From the NCBI GenBank assembly GCA_028724905.1, contig JAQYTG010000016.1:62001-126000 (forward strand): a stretch of DNA of 64,000 nucleotides, in the 5' to 3' direction. Of this stretch, positions 51,391-62,470 are shown piece after piece. Below the pieces are notes generated by a model, which did no database searches, was not told the DNA's origin, and saw only the letters and a program-made list of their open reading frames with translations. The translations under genes and the position numbers were made by a program. Position 1 is the first letter of the stretch, and the number at the start of each line of letters is the position of its first letter. The DNA is from Actinomycetaceae bacterium. Its GTDB lineage: Bacteria; Actinomycetota; Actinomycetes; Actinomycetales; Actinomycetaceae.

Positions 51391-52769
51391 GCGAGATAGA
51401 AGAGACGCCAGTGGCAGCGCCGAAGTTTTCGGCTCCGAGCACGCTCTCTCCAGTGCTCTCTGATATGTGGGATAAGCCGCGCAGCTGGAAACTCTCCACC
51501 TACAAAGACAATGGTGGCTATCAGGCCATTGATAAGGCCTGGCAGATACTCCAAGACGACCCCGCTGGCATCACGAATTTCATCAAGGATTCTGCTTTGC
51601 GCGGCCGCGGCGGCGCAGGCTTTCCCACAGGTTTAAAGTGGAGCTTTTTGCCGCCAGCTGACGGCGGGCCACGCTACCTCGTGGTGAATGCCGACGAATC
51701 CGAGCCTGGCACCTGCAAAGATGTGCCGCATCTGATGGCTAATCCGCATCTGCTGATCGAGGGCATGATCATTTGCCTGATGGCTATTGGCGGGCACCAC
51801 GGCTTCATCTATCTACGCGGTGAAGTAGTGCACGTATATCGCCGGCTGCTCGCAGCCGTGCGAGAGGCACGAGAGGCGGGCTATCTCGGTAAGAATCTCG
51901 GGCCGAACGGCGATTACGAGATCGACATTACCGTACACGCCGGTGCCGGCGCATATATCTGCGGCGAGGAGACGGCGCTGCTCGATTCACTCGAGGGATT
52001 CCGCGGCCAGCCGCGCCTCAAGCCGCCATTTCCGGCAGCTGAGGGGCTCTACGCCCGTCCCACAGTGATCAACAACGTTGAGTCTATCTCCTCCATTCCT
52101 GGCATCATCAACAACGGCATTGAGTGGTTTACAGCGATGGGTGCGCAGACGAAAAATTCGCGTGGCCACGGGATTTTCTCAATTTCGGGGCACGTGAAAC
52201 GCCCAGGGCAATATGAAGCTCCGTTTGGCATCACCATGCGTGAGTTGCTGGAGCTAGCTGGCGGGATTCGTCAGGGGCACGAACTGAAGTTCTTCGCCAT
52301 CGGCGGTTCCTCAGCCCCGCTCTTCACCCCCGACAATCTCGACGTGCCCCTCGGCTATGAAGAAGTGGTGCAGGCGGGATCAATGTTGGCTACCCGCGCC
52401 ATTCAGGTGTTTGATGAAACGGTGTCGGTGGTGCGCGTGGTCTCTCGCTGGACTGATTTTTATCAGCATGAATCTTGCGGCAAGTGCACGCCGTGCCGTG
52501 AGGGCACGTTCTGGCTCAAACAGATCATGCATCGCCTCGAAGAGGGCAAAGGGCATGAGGGTGATATTGAGCTCGCCTACGAATTGTGCAACAACATTCA
52601 AGGCCGTTCGTTCTGCGCCCTCGGAGATGCAGCAGCTACGCCCATCAAATCTGCGATTGATCTCTTCCGCAGTGAGTTTGAGGCAGGCTACCACACTCCG
52701 GCTCGTGAGCTTTTCCCGATCGAGAAGTCGGTGGTGTTTTCAGCCGCAAACAGTGAGGTGAATGCGTGA
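51387..52769 (+). CDS. nuoF: NADH-quinone oxidoreductase subunit F
   Basis: NADH-binding flavoprotein subunit with FMN and [4Fe-4S] cluster N3. 460 residues, with the glycine-rich motif RGRGGAGFPTGLKW near 71-84, NADESEPGTCKD (FMN/NADH), the loop GAGAYICGEETALL, and cluster ligands in ESCGKCTPCREG (about 358-369) plus a distal Cys near RSFCALGD. It starts with GTG (four-base overlap with nuoE, GGAGG upstream). Confidence 0.97.
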   Translation: MSEIEETPVAAPKFSAPSTLSPVLSDMWDKPRSWKLSTYKDNGGYQAIDKAWQILQDDPAGITNFIKDSALRGRGGAGFPTGLKWSFLPPADGGPRYLVVNADESEPGTCKDVPHLMANPHLLIEGMIICLMAIGGHHGFIYLRGEVVHVYRRLLAAVREAREAGYLGKNLGPNGDYEIDITVHAGAGAYICGEETALLDSLEGFRGQPRLKPPFPAAEGLYARPTVINNVESISSIPGIINNGIEWFTAMGAQTKNSRGHGIFSISGHVKRPGQYEAPFGITMRELLELAGGIRQGHELKFFAIGGSSAPLFTPDNLDVPLGYEEVVQAGSMLATRAIQVFDETVSVVRVVSRWTDFYQHESCGKCTPCREGTFWLKQIMHRLEEGKGHEGDIELAYELCNNIQGRSFCALGDAAATPIKSAIDLFRSEFEAGYHTPARELFPIEKSVVFSAANSEVNA

Positions 52770-55363
52770 TGACAGCAGTCGATACAGCAACTGATCTGAT
52801 AACCGTAAAAATTGACGGCACCACCGTAGAGGTGCCTAAGGGGACGCTGATTATTCGCGCTGCCGAGCAAGCTGGCGTCTACATCCCCCGTTTCTGCGAT
52901 CATCCGCTGCTCAAACCGGCAGCGGCGTGCCGCCAGTGTCTGGTGGAGGTAGCTACTCCAAACCGCCAGGGCGAGATTGCTAAGATGCCCAAGCCGCAGG
53001 CGGCCTGCTCGATGACGGTCTCCCCAGGTATGGAGGTCTACACGCAGCGCAGCTCAGAGGTAGCCAAGAAAGCGCAGCAGGGTGTGATGGAGTTTATGCT
53101 CATCAATCACCCGATGGACTGCCCGATCTGCGACAAAGGCGGTGAGTGCCCACTGCAAAATCAGCAGCTTGAAGAGGGACGCACACACACCCGTTTTGAA
53201 GATATCAAACGCACATATCCGAAACCCATCTCGATCAGTGAACAGATACTGCTCGATCGGGATCGATGCATTCTGTGCCAGCGCTGTGTGCGTTTCCAAG
53301 ATCAGATCGCCGGCGATCCTTTCATCCAGTTGCAAGGTCGCGGCGGTGGCACCCCTGCTTATGGGAATCACGGTCTACACGGCTCGCAGATCGGCAATTT
53401 TGATGCCGGTGTGCTTGATTTCGCTGCGAGTGACGGCACCGAGGAACTTCGTGTGGAGAACGCATATTCTGGTCCTCAGGGCGAAGCCGGTCTGCGTGGA
53501 GGTTGTGCTCCTGGGCCGCTTGGCAACGCTGAAGCTGCCGTTGATGGCAAACCATTCAATTCGTATTTCTCCGGCAATGTGATTCAGATTTGCCCAGTAG
53601 GGGCGCTCACTTCTGCCAGTTACCGTTTCCGCGCCCGTCCTTTCGACTTGGTATCGGTGCCGAGCGTGAGTGAACACGACGCCTCCGGTAGCGCGCTGCG
53701 CGTGGATTACCGCCGTGGGGAGATCGTGCGCCGGATGGCTCTGGAAGATCCGGACGTCAATGAGGATTGGATTACGGACAAAGATCGTTTCGCTTTCCGC
53801 TGGCAGCATGGAGAGGATCGGCTCACGCATCCGGTGTTGGCTGGCGCCGATGCCGATGCTCCGATCTCTTGGTTTGAAGCGCTTGAAGCGGCAGCCCAAG
53901 GTCTGCGTGGCAAGCGGGTAGGGGTCTTAGTAGGAGGGCGTCTGCCTCTGGAAGATGCCTATGCCTATGCGAAATTTGCTCGCGTCGTGCTGGGCACGAA
54001 TGACGTTGATTTCCGCACCCGAGCCGGTAGTGCTGAAGAAGATGCATTCTTGGCTACCGTTGCTGGCAGCGGCCTCGGCGTCAGCTATTCGCAGGTGGAA
54101 CACGCCAAGCACGTACTCACTGTCGGCTTAGAAGTCGAAGACGAAATTGGTGCACTTTTCTTGCGGCTACGCAAAGGCGTCGTCCACAAGAGTACGAGCG
54201 TCTCCGTGATATCGGCTTACCGCACTCAGGGAACGGCCAAGTTGGATGCTCGTTTCATTCCGGCAAAGCCTGGTGAAGAAGCTGCCATTTTGGAGGGCAT
54301 CACGGCATCTGCCACGGGAGTTGCCGGAGAGCTCTTTGCTGATCTTTCTGGTGAAGGAGCCGTCATCCTCGTAGGCGAGCGCACGGCGCAGACTCCTGGT
54401 GCTCTCTCTGCTGCGCTTCGTCTGGCGCAGCGCACCGGTGCACGGCTGGCGTGGGTGCCTCGCCGAGCTGGTGATCGCGGAGCTTTGGAAGCGGGTGCTA
54501 TGCCAGGGCTGCTCCCTGGTGGCCGGCTTGTGACGGATCCTGCGGCTCGCGTCGATACTGCTGCCGCATGGGGAGTGGAATCGCTTCCGCAGGAGGCTGG
54601 AAAGAATACGGCACAGATGCTGGCCGCTGCGGCGGCGGGGGAGCTGGATGCCCTCCTGCTCGCTGGTGTGGAACTTGCGGATCTGCCTGCTGGCGCTGCT
54701 GATGCCCTCGACAAGGCTTTTGTGGTGCAGCTTGAAGTGCGCCGCACTGCCACGACTGAGTTGGCAGACGTCGTGCTGCCGGTAGCTCCTCCTAGTGAAA
54801 AGGGTGGCACATTTGTGAACTGGGAAGGCCGGATGCGGCCTTTCGGGCAGGTGCTCACCTCCACGGTGTTGCCAGACCGCACAGCGCTCAACGATTTGGC
54901 GCGTGCGATGGGAGTGGAGCTAGGGCTTGATTCTCTCGACTCTGCGGTCAATGAATTTGCTCAGCTGCGCCAGTGGGATGGCGCTCGGGCGAGCGCCCCC
55001 GATGTGCCAGCTGCTCCAGCGCCAACGCCCGCTGCTGGATCTGTATTGCTTGCTTCTTGGAAGCAGATGCTAGACGCCGGAGCGCTGCAGAGTTTTGAGC
55101 CGCACCTTGCTGCTACTGCCAGAAAAGCAGTGGCGGTAATGAGTCCAGCCACTGCTGTGGCAGCTGGTTTTACGGCTGAGGGTAGTACATCAGTAGAGGT
55201 CATTGGCTCGCTGGGATCCATCACGTTGCCGGCAGTGGTTGATGATTCAATTCCGGATGGCGTGGTGTGGATTCCAGAAAATTCTACCGGCTCTCACATC
55301 GCTCAGATCGGCGTATCTGCGGGTGAGAGTGTCTCGATAAAGAAAACGGAGGTGGCAGCGTGA
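52766..55363 (+). CDS. nuoG: NADH-quinone oxidoreductase subunit G
   Basis: Largest peripheral subunit; it conducts electrons through several Fe-S clusters. 865 residues: an N-terminal ferredoxin domain with [2Fe-2S] ligands (RFCDHPLL, AACRQCLVEV); the His/Cys-type cluster segment NHPMDCPICDKGGECPLQ (about 113-130); DRCILCQRCVRF; and the fourth cluster with QICPVGALTS. A molybdopterin-oxidoreductase-like domain without cofactor follows. The C-terminal part (about 560-865) is Ala/Gly-rich and the least conserved. The start is GTG or ATG in the ATGATG overlap with nuoF. Confidence 0.96.
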   Translation: MMTAVDTATDLITVKIDGTTVEVPKGTLIIRAAEQAGVYIPRFCDHPLLKPAAACRQCLVEVATPNRQGEIAKMPKPQAACSMTVSPGMEVYTQRSSEVAKKAQQGVMEFMLINHPMDCPICDKGGECPLQNQQLEEGRTHTRFEDIKRTYPKPISISEQILLDRDRCILCQRCVRFQDQIAGDPFIQLQGRGGGTPAYGNHGLHGSQIGNFDAGVLDFAASDGTEELRVENAYSGPQGEAGLRGGCAPGPLGNAEAAVDGKPFNSYFSGNVIQICPVGALTSASYRFRARPFDLVSVPSVSEHDASGSALRVDYRRGEIVRRMALEDPDVNEDWITDKDRFAFRWQHGEDRLTHPVLAGADADAPISWFEALEAAAQGLRGKRVGVLVGGRLPLEDAYAYAKFARVVLGTNDVDFRTRAGSAEEDAFLATVAGSGLGVSYSQVEHAKHVLTVGLEVEDEIGALFLRLRKGVVHKSTSVSVISAYRTQGTAKLDARFIPAKPGEEAAILEGITASATGVAGELFADLSGEGAVILVGERTAQTPGALSAALRLAQRTGARLAWVPRRAGDRGALEAGAMPGLLPGGRLVTDPAARVDTAAAWGVESLPQEAGKNTAQMLAAAAAGELDALLLAGVELADLPAGAADALDKAFVVQLEVRRTATTELADVVLPVAPPSEKGGTFVNWEGRMRPFGQVLTSTVLPDRTALNDLARAMGVELGLDSLDSAVNEFAQLRQWDGARASAPDVPAAPAPTPAAGSVLLASWKQMLDAGALQSFEPHLAATARKAVAVMSPATAVAAGFTAEGSTSVEVIGSLGSITLPAVVDDSIPDGVVWIPENSTGSHIAQIGVSAGESVSIKKTEVAA

Positions 55364-56742
55364 AGTCCTTCGTTGGTTTAGCAGCGGCGGCTCCGCAGGT
55401 GGCGCAGTTCGATCAAGACACGTGGTGGATTTGGGTGATCAAAGCCGTTTTTATCGTGGTGTTCTTGATTTTCTCGGTAATTTTTGCGCTGTGGTTTGAA
55501 CGCCGGCTGTTGGCTCGTATGCAAAACCGTCTCGGGCCGAACACCGTGGGGCCGCTCGGTTTGTTGCAGAGTTTCCCCGACGCCCTCAAACTGCTGATGA
55601 AAGAGGATTTTTTCCTCAAAGGCGCAGATAAAGTGGTGTATTTCATTGCACCTGCGATCTCAGCTCTGTGTGCGTTCACCATCATGGCTGTGATTCCGAT
55701 GGGGCCGAGTGTGAATCTCTTCGGGCATATTACGCCGCTGCAGCTCACTGATTCGCCGGTCGCTTTGCTCTTCGTGCTGGCGGTGGCAGCTCTCGGCGAA
55801 TACGGTTTAGTGTTGGGCGGCTGGAGTGCTCACTCTACGCTCCCGCTCTATGGCTCGGTGCGCAGTGCCACACAGATGATCTCTTACGAACTTGCTCAAG
55901 GCCTCTCTCTCGTCACGCTGTTTATCGTCAATGGTTCGATGAGCGCCTCCGGAATTGTGAGTGCCCAGACGTCGATATGGAATATCTTCATTTTGCTTCC
56001 GGCGTTCCTAGTCTATTTGGTGACGATGTTTGGCGAAGCAAACCGCTTGCCGTTCGACCTTCCCGAAGCGGAGAACGAGATCGTGGCTGGCCCGCACACC
56101 GAGTACTCCTCGATGAAGTTCGGCTGGTATTACTTGTCTGAGTACATCAACATTCTCAATCTTTCCATGCTGGCCACCACGTTGTTCCTCGGCGGTTGGC
56201 GAGCAGGCCCGATTATCGGCGGTCTGTTTAACCTGCTTGGTGCTGACGCCAATGCCGGTTGGTGGGGAATGCTGTGGTTCCTTGGAAAGACATGGACGTT
56301 TATGGGCGTCTTTGTGTGGGTGCGCGGCACACTCGTTCGCTTCCGCTACGACCAGTTTATGAAGTTTGGTTGGAAAGGCCTTATTCCGGCAGCTCTGATT
56401 TGGCTAGCTATCGTGATGGTGGTGTTCGGCGTCAATACGCGCTACACCATCAATGTGACCTCCGTGATGGCGATTCTCTCCGTCGGCTTCTCGCTGATCA
56501 TGCTCATCTGGGCATTCGGAGACGACGTCTACCATCCAAGCCAAGCGGAAATTATCGCTGAGCGTGAGAAAGCCGGCTTTGACGGCTTTGAAGATGGGTA
56601 TCCCGTTCCTCCGCTGCCAGGGCAGCATCTCCCGCCGAGCCCGCGCGCGCAGCGCCGATCAGCGAGTACAGCCAGCGCTGCAGCTACAGCGCTCCCTGCG
56701 AGTGCCGAAGCTGCTACCGCTCAGGAGGTGAGCAATGACTGA
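55360..56742 (+). CDS. nuoH: NADH-quinone oxidoreductase subunit H
   Basis: Membrane subunit that, with NuoB and NuoD, forms the quinone tunnel. 460 residues with eight helices and the conserved loops [19 protein letters not shown] (about 47-65), [23 protein letters not shown] (abbreviated) and [17 protein letters not shown]. The end (about 405-460) is a Pro/Ala/Ser-rich cytoplasmic tail ([19 protein letters not shown]) absent in enterobacteria but common in actinobacteria. The GTG start overlaps nuoG by 4 bp. Confidence 0.96.
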   Translation: MKSFVGLAAAAPQVAQFDQDTWWIWVIKAVFIVVFLIFSVIFALWFERRLLARMQNRLGPNTVGPLGLLQSFPDALKLLMKEDFFLKGADKVVYFIAPAISALCAFTIMAVIPMGPSVNLFGHITPLQLTDSPVALLFVLAVAALGEYGLVLGGWSAHSTLPLYGSVRSATQMISYELAQGLSLVTLFIVNGSMSASGIVSAQTSIWNIFILLPAFLVYLVTMFGEANRLPFDLPEAENEIVAGPHTEYSSMKFGWYYLSEYINILNLSMLATTLFLGGWRAGPIIGGLFNLLGADANAGWWGMLWFLGKTWTFMGVFVWVRGTLVRFRYDQFMKFGWKGLIPAALIWLAIVMVVFGVNTRYTINVTSVMAILSVGFSLIMLIWAFGDDVYHPSQAEIIAEREKAGFDGFEDGYPVPPLPGQHLPPSPRAQRRSASTASAAATALPASAEAATAQEVSND

Positions 56743-57529
56743 AAACAACGAGAATCTCCCTGAAAAAGTCAATCAAGCAGGGGTGCTTGGCCAGCCGCGT
56801 GTAGCGGTGAGCCAGCCAGATGAAGCGCTCTACAGCCCCACCCATAAAGGGCCGATTGGAAAGCTGCTTGCGCCGGTGGCTGGTTTTGGCGTCACGCTGA
56901 CGACGATTTTTCGGCCAACTGTAACGGAACAGTACCTGCCAAACAGCGACAAGCCGAAGAATCAGCCGCACATTCGGCCGCGTTTTCATGGCGTGCACAA
57001 GCTCAACCGCTATCCTGATGGTCTTGAGAAATGTATTGGATGCGAGTTGTGCGCGTGGGCGTGCCCAGCTGATGCCATCTTGGTGGAAGCTGCTGCCAAT
57101 ACTCCTGACGAGCAGTACTCCCCAGGAGAACGCTACGGGCGCGTCTACCAAATTAACTATCTGCGCTGTATTTTCTGCGGGTACTGCATCCAGGCGTGTC
57201 CTACACGTGCTCTCACGATGAGTAATGAGTTCGAGATCGCGGCGCAGACACGCGAAGAGCTCATCTATGAGAAGCCGGATCTGCTGCGTCCGCTCGCTAA
57301 GGGTATGCTCTCCACTCCGCATCCGATGGCGGCTGGTACCTCTGACTCTGATTATTACGCCGGCAAGGTAACTGGCCCTACACAGAATCAGATTGATTGG
57401 GTGCGGGCGCACCGTCCAGACGATCCGACGCTCGCTGATGCACACCCCGCAGCAGTAGCGGCAGGAACTGGTGCGGCACCCGCGAACGCAGATGCCGCTG
57501 CAGATGGCACTGAGGAGGTGACGGCCTGA
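56735..57529 (+). CDS. nuoI: NADH-quinone oxidoreductase subunit I
   Basis: Ferredoxin-like subunit carrying clusters N6a and N6b. Two complete [4Fe-4S] motifs are seen: Cys100, 103, 106, 110 ([11 protein letters not shown]) and Cys145, 148, 151, 155 ([11 protein letters not shown]). 264 residues; the first 40 and last 60 residues are variable, the latter Ala/Asp-rich. It overlaps nuoH by 8 bp and nuoJ by 1 bp. Confidence 0.96.
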   Translation: MTENNENLPEKVNQAGVLGQPRVAVSQPDEALYSPTHKGPIGKLLAPVAGFGVTLTTIFRPTVTEQYLPNSDKPKNQPHIRPRFHGVHKLNRYPDGLEKCIGCELCAWACPADAILVEAAANTPDEQYSPGERYGRVYQINYLRCIFCGYCIQACPTRALTMSNEFEIAAQTREELIYEKPDLLRPLAKGMLSTPHPMAAGTSDSDYYAGKVTGPTQNQIDWVRAHRPDDPTLADAHPAAVAAGTGAAPANADAAADGTEEVTA

Positions 57530-58590
57530 TGCACACTCTGATGCAAGCAGAACCAATCGCAGCTGGGCTCCAGATATCCCTCGGAGAGACGATTCTCTTT
57601 GGTGTGATTGCCGTTTCGATGATTATTGTGGCAATTTTCGGTTTGCTTATCACGCGCAAGCCTGTGTACACGATCATCTCGGTGATTTTCGTGATGGTGG
57701 GGTTGGCATTTTTCTACACCATGCTGGAAGCGCCGTTTATGGGCGTGGTGCAAGTGGTGGTGTACACCGGCGCAATTCTGATGATGTTCCTCTTCGTGCT
57801 GATGCTGATCGGCGTAGACAGCGCGGACTCTGGGCATGAGACGCTCGCCGGACAGCGGGTGGTTGCCGTCGTGGGATCGCTCGGCACGTTTGCGTTGCTC
57901 ACGGTGATACTGCTGAAAACTAGCCCAATCAAAGCGCTTGAGAACGTCGTCACGATACCCATCGGCTTAGAAGTGGCAAACAGCCAGACGAACCCTGTGG
58001 GCGTCGCTCAGCTGATCTTCACCTCTCATGTGCTCACTCTGGAACTCACCGGAACGCTGCTCATTGTGGCAGCTCTTGGAGCAATGACGCTCACTCACCG
58101 CGATCGGGTGCGGGCTAAGCGTACGCAGGAAGAGATTGCGCACCAGAAGATCCAAGCATTCAGCTCTGAGGGCGTCAATCCAAACGTATTGCCTAATTCG
58201 GGTGTCTATGCGGAGTCCAACTCGTCGGCCAACCCAGCGCTCACGGCTTATGGTGAGCCAGTGGAAAATTCTGTGAACCGGATTTTGAAGATCCGCCGTC
58301 AAGATCGCACGGTGGCGCAGGCTTCTCCGGTGACGGCAGCGCGCATCGCCGCTGGAGACCTGCCTTCAGGGCCTAGCACCTACGGCAAAGTTGGCCACGC
58401 ACAGGTATGGGGGATGCCTGGTGAGGCAGCACCAGATCACGAGCGTGCGTTGGCACGGTTGAACGAGTTGGAATCAGGCCAGGCTCCTGACGTGCCAGCC
58501 GTTACGGGTACTGATTCGACGGTACTGCCTGAAAGTAAGCGTGACGTCGATCGCGGCGAAAGCTCGGAAGAAAGCGAGGCTGCCAAGTGA
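57529..58590 (+). CDS. nuoJ: NADH-quinone oxidoreductase subunit J
   Basis: Membrane-arm subunit involved in conformational coupling of proton pumping. 353 residues: five helices in the first 190 (including the pi-bulge region [21 protein letters not shown], abbreviated), then a long hydrophilic cytoplasmic tail (about 200-353) of unknown role. That tail explains the length, against about 180 in E. coli. The TGATG start overlaps nuoI, and the gene overlaps nuoK by 4 bp. Confidence 0.95.
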   Translation: MHTLMQAEPIAAGLQISLGETILFGVIAVSMIIVAIFGLLITRKPVYTIISVIFVMVGLAFFYTMLEAPFMGVVQVVVYTGAILMMFLFVLMLIGVDSADSGHETLAGQRVVAVVGSLGTFALLTVILLKTSPIKALENVVTIPIGLEVANSQTNPVGVAQLIFTSHVLTLELTGTLLIVAALGAMTLTHRDRVRAKRTQEEIAHQKIQAFSSEGVNPNVLPNSGVYAESNSSANPALTAYGEPVENSVNRILKIRRQDRTVAQASPVTAARIAAGDLPSGPSTYGKVGHAQVWGMPGEAAPDHERALARLNELESGQAPDVPAVTGTDSTVLPESKRDVDRGESSEESEAAK

Positions 58591-58889
58591 ATCTGTTGTT
58601 GTTTTATGTGATCGTGGCGTTCGCGCTCTTCGCCATCGGTGGAGCCACTGTGCTCACCCGCCGAAACGGCGTGATTGCGCTGCTCGGCGTCGAAGTGATG
58701 CTCAATGCCTGCAATCTGGTATTCGTCGCTTTTTCGCGTATGTGGGGGAACCTGGAGGGGCAGGTCTTTGCATTCTTCGTCATGGTGGTGGCTGCTGCTG
58801 AAGTGGTGGTAGGTCTCGCCATCGTGGTGTCGATCTTCCGCACCCGTGGTTCAGCGTCACTCGATTCTATGAATCTGATGAAGCACTGA
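58587..58889 (+). CDS. nuoK: NADH-quinone oxidoreductase subunit K
   Basis: 100-residue, three-helix membrane subunit related to MrpC. Conserved acidic residues that carry protons are in [16 protein letters not shown] (Glu near 36) and [14 protein letters not shown] (Glu near 72). The GTG start overlaps nuoJ by 4 bp. nuoL begins 16 bp after the stop. Confidence 0.96.
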   Translation: MNLLLFYVIVAFALFAIGGATVLTRRNGVIALLGVEVMLNACNLVFVAFSRMWGNLEGQVFAFFVMVVAAAEVVVGLAIVVSIFRTRGSASLDSMNLMKH

Positions 58890-58905
58890 GGGAGATGGAC
58901 AGCTA

Positions 58906-60876
58906 ATGATGATAGACATGATAAATCTTCTTCCTCTCTCGGTGTCGGCTCCTGCCAGCGTCAGTGAGGCGACGGGCGCGGCAAGTTTTATCTGGCTGGC
59001 GGTGGCCATTCCGCTGCTGAGCTCAGGGCTGCTGTTGCTGCTTGGAAAACTCGCAGACACTTGGGGGCACTGGCTTGGCATTGCGGCTTCTACCGCGAGC
59101 TTTATTCTGGGCTTGGCAGCCACTATCCAGCTGCTCGGCATGGCTCCCGATCAGCGGGTGCTGGAATCCACGGTCTACACCTTGGTTGCAGCGCCTGGGC
59201 TCACCATTGATCTCGGTACGCGGGTCGATCCACTCTCGATGACGTTCGTGCTGCTAGTTACGTTCGTGGGCACGCTCATCCACATCTATTCGGTGGCGTA
59301 CATGGCGCACGACGATTCGCGGCGGCGCTTCTTCGCTTATCTCAACCTCTTTGTGGCGTCGATGCTGCTGTTGGTGTTGGGCAACTCCTATCTGATTCTG
59401 TTCTTCGGATGGGAAGGCGTGGGCTTGGCTTCCTATTTGCTGATCTCTTTCTGGAATTTCAATCCCGAATTTGCCAAAGCTGGAAAGAAAGCATTCGTGA
59501 TGAACCGCGTTGGCGATCTGGGAATGCTCATCGCCATGATGGCTATGGTTGCTTTTGTTGGCTCCGTCAATTTCACAGACGTCTTTACGGCGGTGCCCGA
59601 TCTCTCTGCTCAGCAACAGTGGGTGCTCACGTTTGTGGGATTGTTCTTGCTGCTCGCGGCTTGCGGCAAGAGCGCACAGTTCCCGCTGCAAGCCTGGCTG
59701 GGTGATGCTATGGCTGGCCCTACTCCAGTTTCCGCGCTGATTCACGCAGCGACGATGGTGACGGCAGGCGTCTATTTGATGGTGCGTTCGGGGGCGATCT
59801 ATGCGGCAGCTCCAGTGGCAGCCTTGGTAGTGACCATCGTCGGCTTGATCACGCTGGTCTTTGGTGCAATCGTCGGCGCGGCGAAAGACGACATGAAGAA
59901 AGTGCTGGCTGCTTCGACGATGAGCCAGATTGGTTATATGATGCTGGCTGCTGGCCTCGGCCCCGTGGGCGCCGCGTTTGCGATCTTCCACCTCGTCACG
60001 CACGGCTTCTTCAAAGCCAATATGTTCCTCGGAGCCGGTGCCGTGATGCACGCGATGGACGACGAAGTGGATATGCGTGGTTTTGGTGGCTTAAGTAAGT
60101 ACATGAAGATCACGTTCTACACGTTCGCGTGCGGGTACTTAGCGATTATCGGCTTCCCTTTCCTCTCCGGTTTTTACTCGAAAGACAAGATCATCGAGGC
60201 TGCCTTTACCGGTTCGGGCGCTCAGCCGTGGATCTTCGGCACTGTGACGGTACTCGTGGCTGGCTTGACGGCGTTCTACATGAGCCGCCTGGTGGCGATG
60301 ATTTTCCTGGGAGAACCGCGCTGGCAGACATCCGGCTCACAGGCGAAACACCCGCACGATCCAAGCCCGCTGATGTGGGTGCCGATGGCGGTGCTGGCGC
60401 TCGGCTCGCTGGCGCTCGGCGCAATTTTGAATTATGGCGGCTTCCTCAGTTGGCTTGAACCGGCCATCGGTTCTGCGGAACACGGCGAGCCGGTGTTGCC
60501 AGTGCCAGCGATCACTGCTCTCACTCTCGCCGTCATCGCCATAGGAGTGTTGGTGGCCTGGAAGCTGTATGTATCTCAGCCGGTGCCCAAAGCTGCTCCG
60601 GTGGGAAGCTGGATCACTCGGGCTGCCCGTCAGGATCTCTATCAAGATCTTGTCAATGACTACGGCGTCGTGCAGCCAGTGATGACGCTGGCGCGTGGCA
60701 CTGCTGGTGCAGATCGCTATGTAGTCGACGGCGTTGGCGAGGGCATCGGTGCATTGCTTCCGTGGCTGGGTAAAGTCATCGGCACATTGCAAAATGGCCA
60801 GGTGCGTTCTTATACGAGCTATATGGTGGTAGGCGTTGTGATAGCGCTGATCGCCGTGGCGGCCTCGGTACTGTGA
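58906..60876 (+). CDS. nuoL: NADH-quinone oxidoreductase subunit L
   Basis: Largest antiporter-like proton-pumping subunit, 656 residues with about 16 helices and the long C-terminal amphipathic helix region. Visible motifs are FGWEGVGLASYLLISFW (TM5 Glu), KSAQFPLQAWLGDAMAGPTPVSALIHAATMV (quoted in part), KKVLAASTMSQIGYM and LVTHGFFKANMFLGAGAVMH. GGGAG precedes the ATG, which lies 16 bp after nuoK. nuoM follows 16 bp later. Confidence 0.97.
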   Translation: MMIDMINLLPLSVSAPASVSEATGAASFIWLAVAIPLLSSGLLLLLGKLADTWGHWLGIAASTASFILGLAATIQLLGMAPDQRVLESTVYTLVAAPGLTIDLGTRVDPLSMTFVLLVTFVGTLIHIYSVAYMAHDDSRRRFFAYLNLFVASMLLLVLGNSYLILFFGWEGVGLASYLLISFWNFNPEFAKAGKKAFVMNRVGDLGMLIAMMAMVAFVGSVNFTDVFTAVPDLSAQQQWVLTFVGLFLLLAACGKSAQFPLQAWLGDAMAGPTPVSALIHAATMVTAGVYLMVRSGAIYAAAPVAALVVTIVGLITLVFGAIVGAAKDDMKKVLAASTMSQIGYMMLAAGLGPVGAAFAIFHLVTHGFFKANMFLGAGAVMHAMDDEVDMRGFGGLSKYMKITFYTFACGYLAIIGFPFLSGFYSKDKIIEAAFTGSGAQPWIFGTVTVLVAGLTAFYMSRLVAMIFLGEPRWQTSGSQAKHPHDPSPLMWVPMAVLALGSLALGAILNYGGFLSWLEPAIGSAEHGEPVLPVPAITALTLAVIAIGVLVAWKLYVSQPVPKAAPVGSWITRAARQDLYQDLVNDYGVVQPVMTLARGTAGADRYVVDGVGEGIGALLPWLGKVIGTLQNGQVRSYTSYMVVGVVIALIAVAASVL

Positions 60877-60892
60877 GACTGGAGGACGAAAG

Positions 60893-62470
60893 GTGAAATT
60901 AGCAACTCAAACCATTGTTGAAGCGGCTTTCCCGTGGCTCACGCTGCTGATACTTGTAGCTGTGGCTGCAGCGTTACTGGTCTGCGTGGTGCGACCACTG
61001 CGCAGCTATGCACGGGAATTTTCCCTGGGAGTCTCACTCCTCATCCTGGTGCTCTACGTTGTTGCCTTGGGCACGAGCTTCGACTTTAGCTCCGGCGGAT
61101 CTACCCAGCTCGCTGAGACTTATCCGTGGATTCCGGCAATGGGCGCTTCGCTGGCATGGGGCGTCAATGGCATGGGCGCCGTGATGGTTGGCCTCGCCGT
61201 CTTCTTGGTGCCGGTGGTGGTACTAGCTGGTTGGAATGATATCGAGCCAGAGCGGCAAGGCGGATATTTCGGCTGGATTCTCTTCCTAGAAGCCAATATG
61301 ATCGCGCTCTTTGCAGCCCGCGATGTCTTCTTGTTCTATGTACTTTTCGAACTGATGATCGTGCCGATGTATTTCCTGATCGGGCGTTATGGTGGAGCAG
61401 GGCGCGCACACGCGGCCATGAAGTTCTTGCTGTACTCCATCCTCGGCGGGTTGATCATGCTAGTTGGAGTCATCGGTCTGTACGTCATGGGGCCTGGTGG
61501 ACCGCAAAATTATCTGCTCGACGTTTTGCACAGCTCGCCAGGATTGGGAGGCACGCTGGAGATGCTCTTCTTCTTGAGCTTCTTCATTGGCTTCGCCATC
61601 AAGGCTCCAATGTGGCCAGTACACACTTGGCTTCCGGATACCACTGAGCAGGCTCCGGCTGGTACCAGTACGTTGCTGGTAGGGGTGCTCGATAAACTCG
61701 GAACGTTCGGAATGATCGCCATCTGCGTGCCGCTGTTCCCACGTGCCGCTGCCCAGGCTGCTCCAGTGATCATCGCCCTCGCCGTGATCTCAATTTTCTG
61801 GGGTGCGCTCATGGCCATAGCATCCGACAACCTCATGCGGCTAGTGGCCTATACGTCAGTGAGCCACTTTGGCTTCATAGTGATGGGTATTTTCTCCGGT
61901 TCAGCACTCGCCATGAGCGGTGCCATCCTCTACATGGTGGCTCATGGGGTGGGGACGGCAGGTCTGTTCTTAGTGGTTGGTTTCCTCGGGCAGCGCGGCG
62001 ACTCACATCTCATCTCCCGCTATGGCGGATGGCAACGAGTGACTCCGATCCTGGCTGGCACATTTATGATTGCTGGTTTGGCGACGATTGCGCTTCCAGG
62101 GCTCTCGGGCTTCGTGCCTGAATACCTAGTGCTTATGGGTACGTTCAAAGTGAATATGGTGGCGGCGTTCTTTGCTGTCGTGGGTGTAGTACTAGCGGCC
62201 GTTTATATCCTCCTGCCGTATCAGCGTGCTTTCACTGGCCCGAAGCCAGAAGACGTCGAAGCGACAGATCTCAATGCGCGTGAAAAGACAGTGATGGGGA
62301 TTTTAATCGCTGCGATGTTGGCGCTTGGGTTCTTCCCTGCGCCGGTGCTGAATGCCGTCAATCCAGTGGCTGATGCTACCGCCGTCGTCTTGACGGTAGT
62401 GGCGGAAAATAGCGGGTCAGCTGGAGCTGCCTCATATAGTGATGCAGCGAACGAAGGGAGCAATGAATGA
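60893..62470 (+). CDS. nuoM: NADH-quinone oxidoreductase subunit M
   Basis: Second antiporter-like pumping subunit, 525 residues with about 14 helices. Conserved parts are FELMIVPMYFLIGRYGG (TM5 Glu), KAPMWPVHTWLPDTTEQAPAG and VAYTSVSHFGFIVMGIFSG. The GTG start has GAGGA upstream. A Ser/Ala/Gly-rich C-terminus follows the last helix. The gene overlaps nuoN by 4 bp. Confidence 0.97.
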   Translation: MKLATQTIVEAAFPWLTLLILVAVAAALLVCVVRPLRSYAREFSLGVSLLILVLYVVALGTSFDFSSGGSTQLAETYPWIPAMGASLAWGVNGMGAVMVGLAVFLVPVVVLAGWNDIEPERQGGYFGWILFLEANMIALFAARDVFLFYVLFELMIVPMYFLIGRYGGAGRAHAAMKFLLYSILGGLIMLVGVIGLYVMGPGGPQNYLLDVLHSSPGLGGTLEMLFFLSFFIGFAIKAPMWPVHTWLPDTTEQAPAGTSTLLVGVLDKLGTFGMIAICVPLFPRAAAQAAPVIIALAVISIFWGALMAIASDNLMRLVAYTSVSHFGFIVMGIFSGSALAMSGAILYMVAHGVGTAGLFLVVGFLGQRGDSHLISRYGGWQRVTPILAGTFMIAGLATIALPGLSGFVPEYLVLMGTFKVNMVAAFFAVVGVVLAAVYILLPYQRAFTGPKPEDVEATDLNAREKTVMGILIAAMLALGFFPAPVLNAVNPVADATAVVLTVVAENSGSAGAASYSDAANEGSNE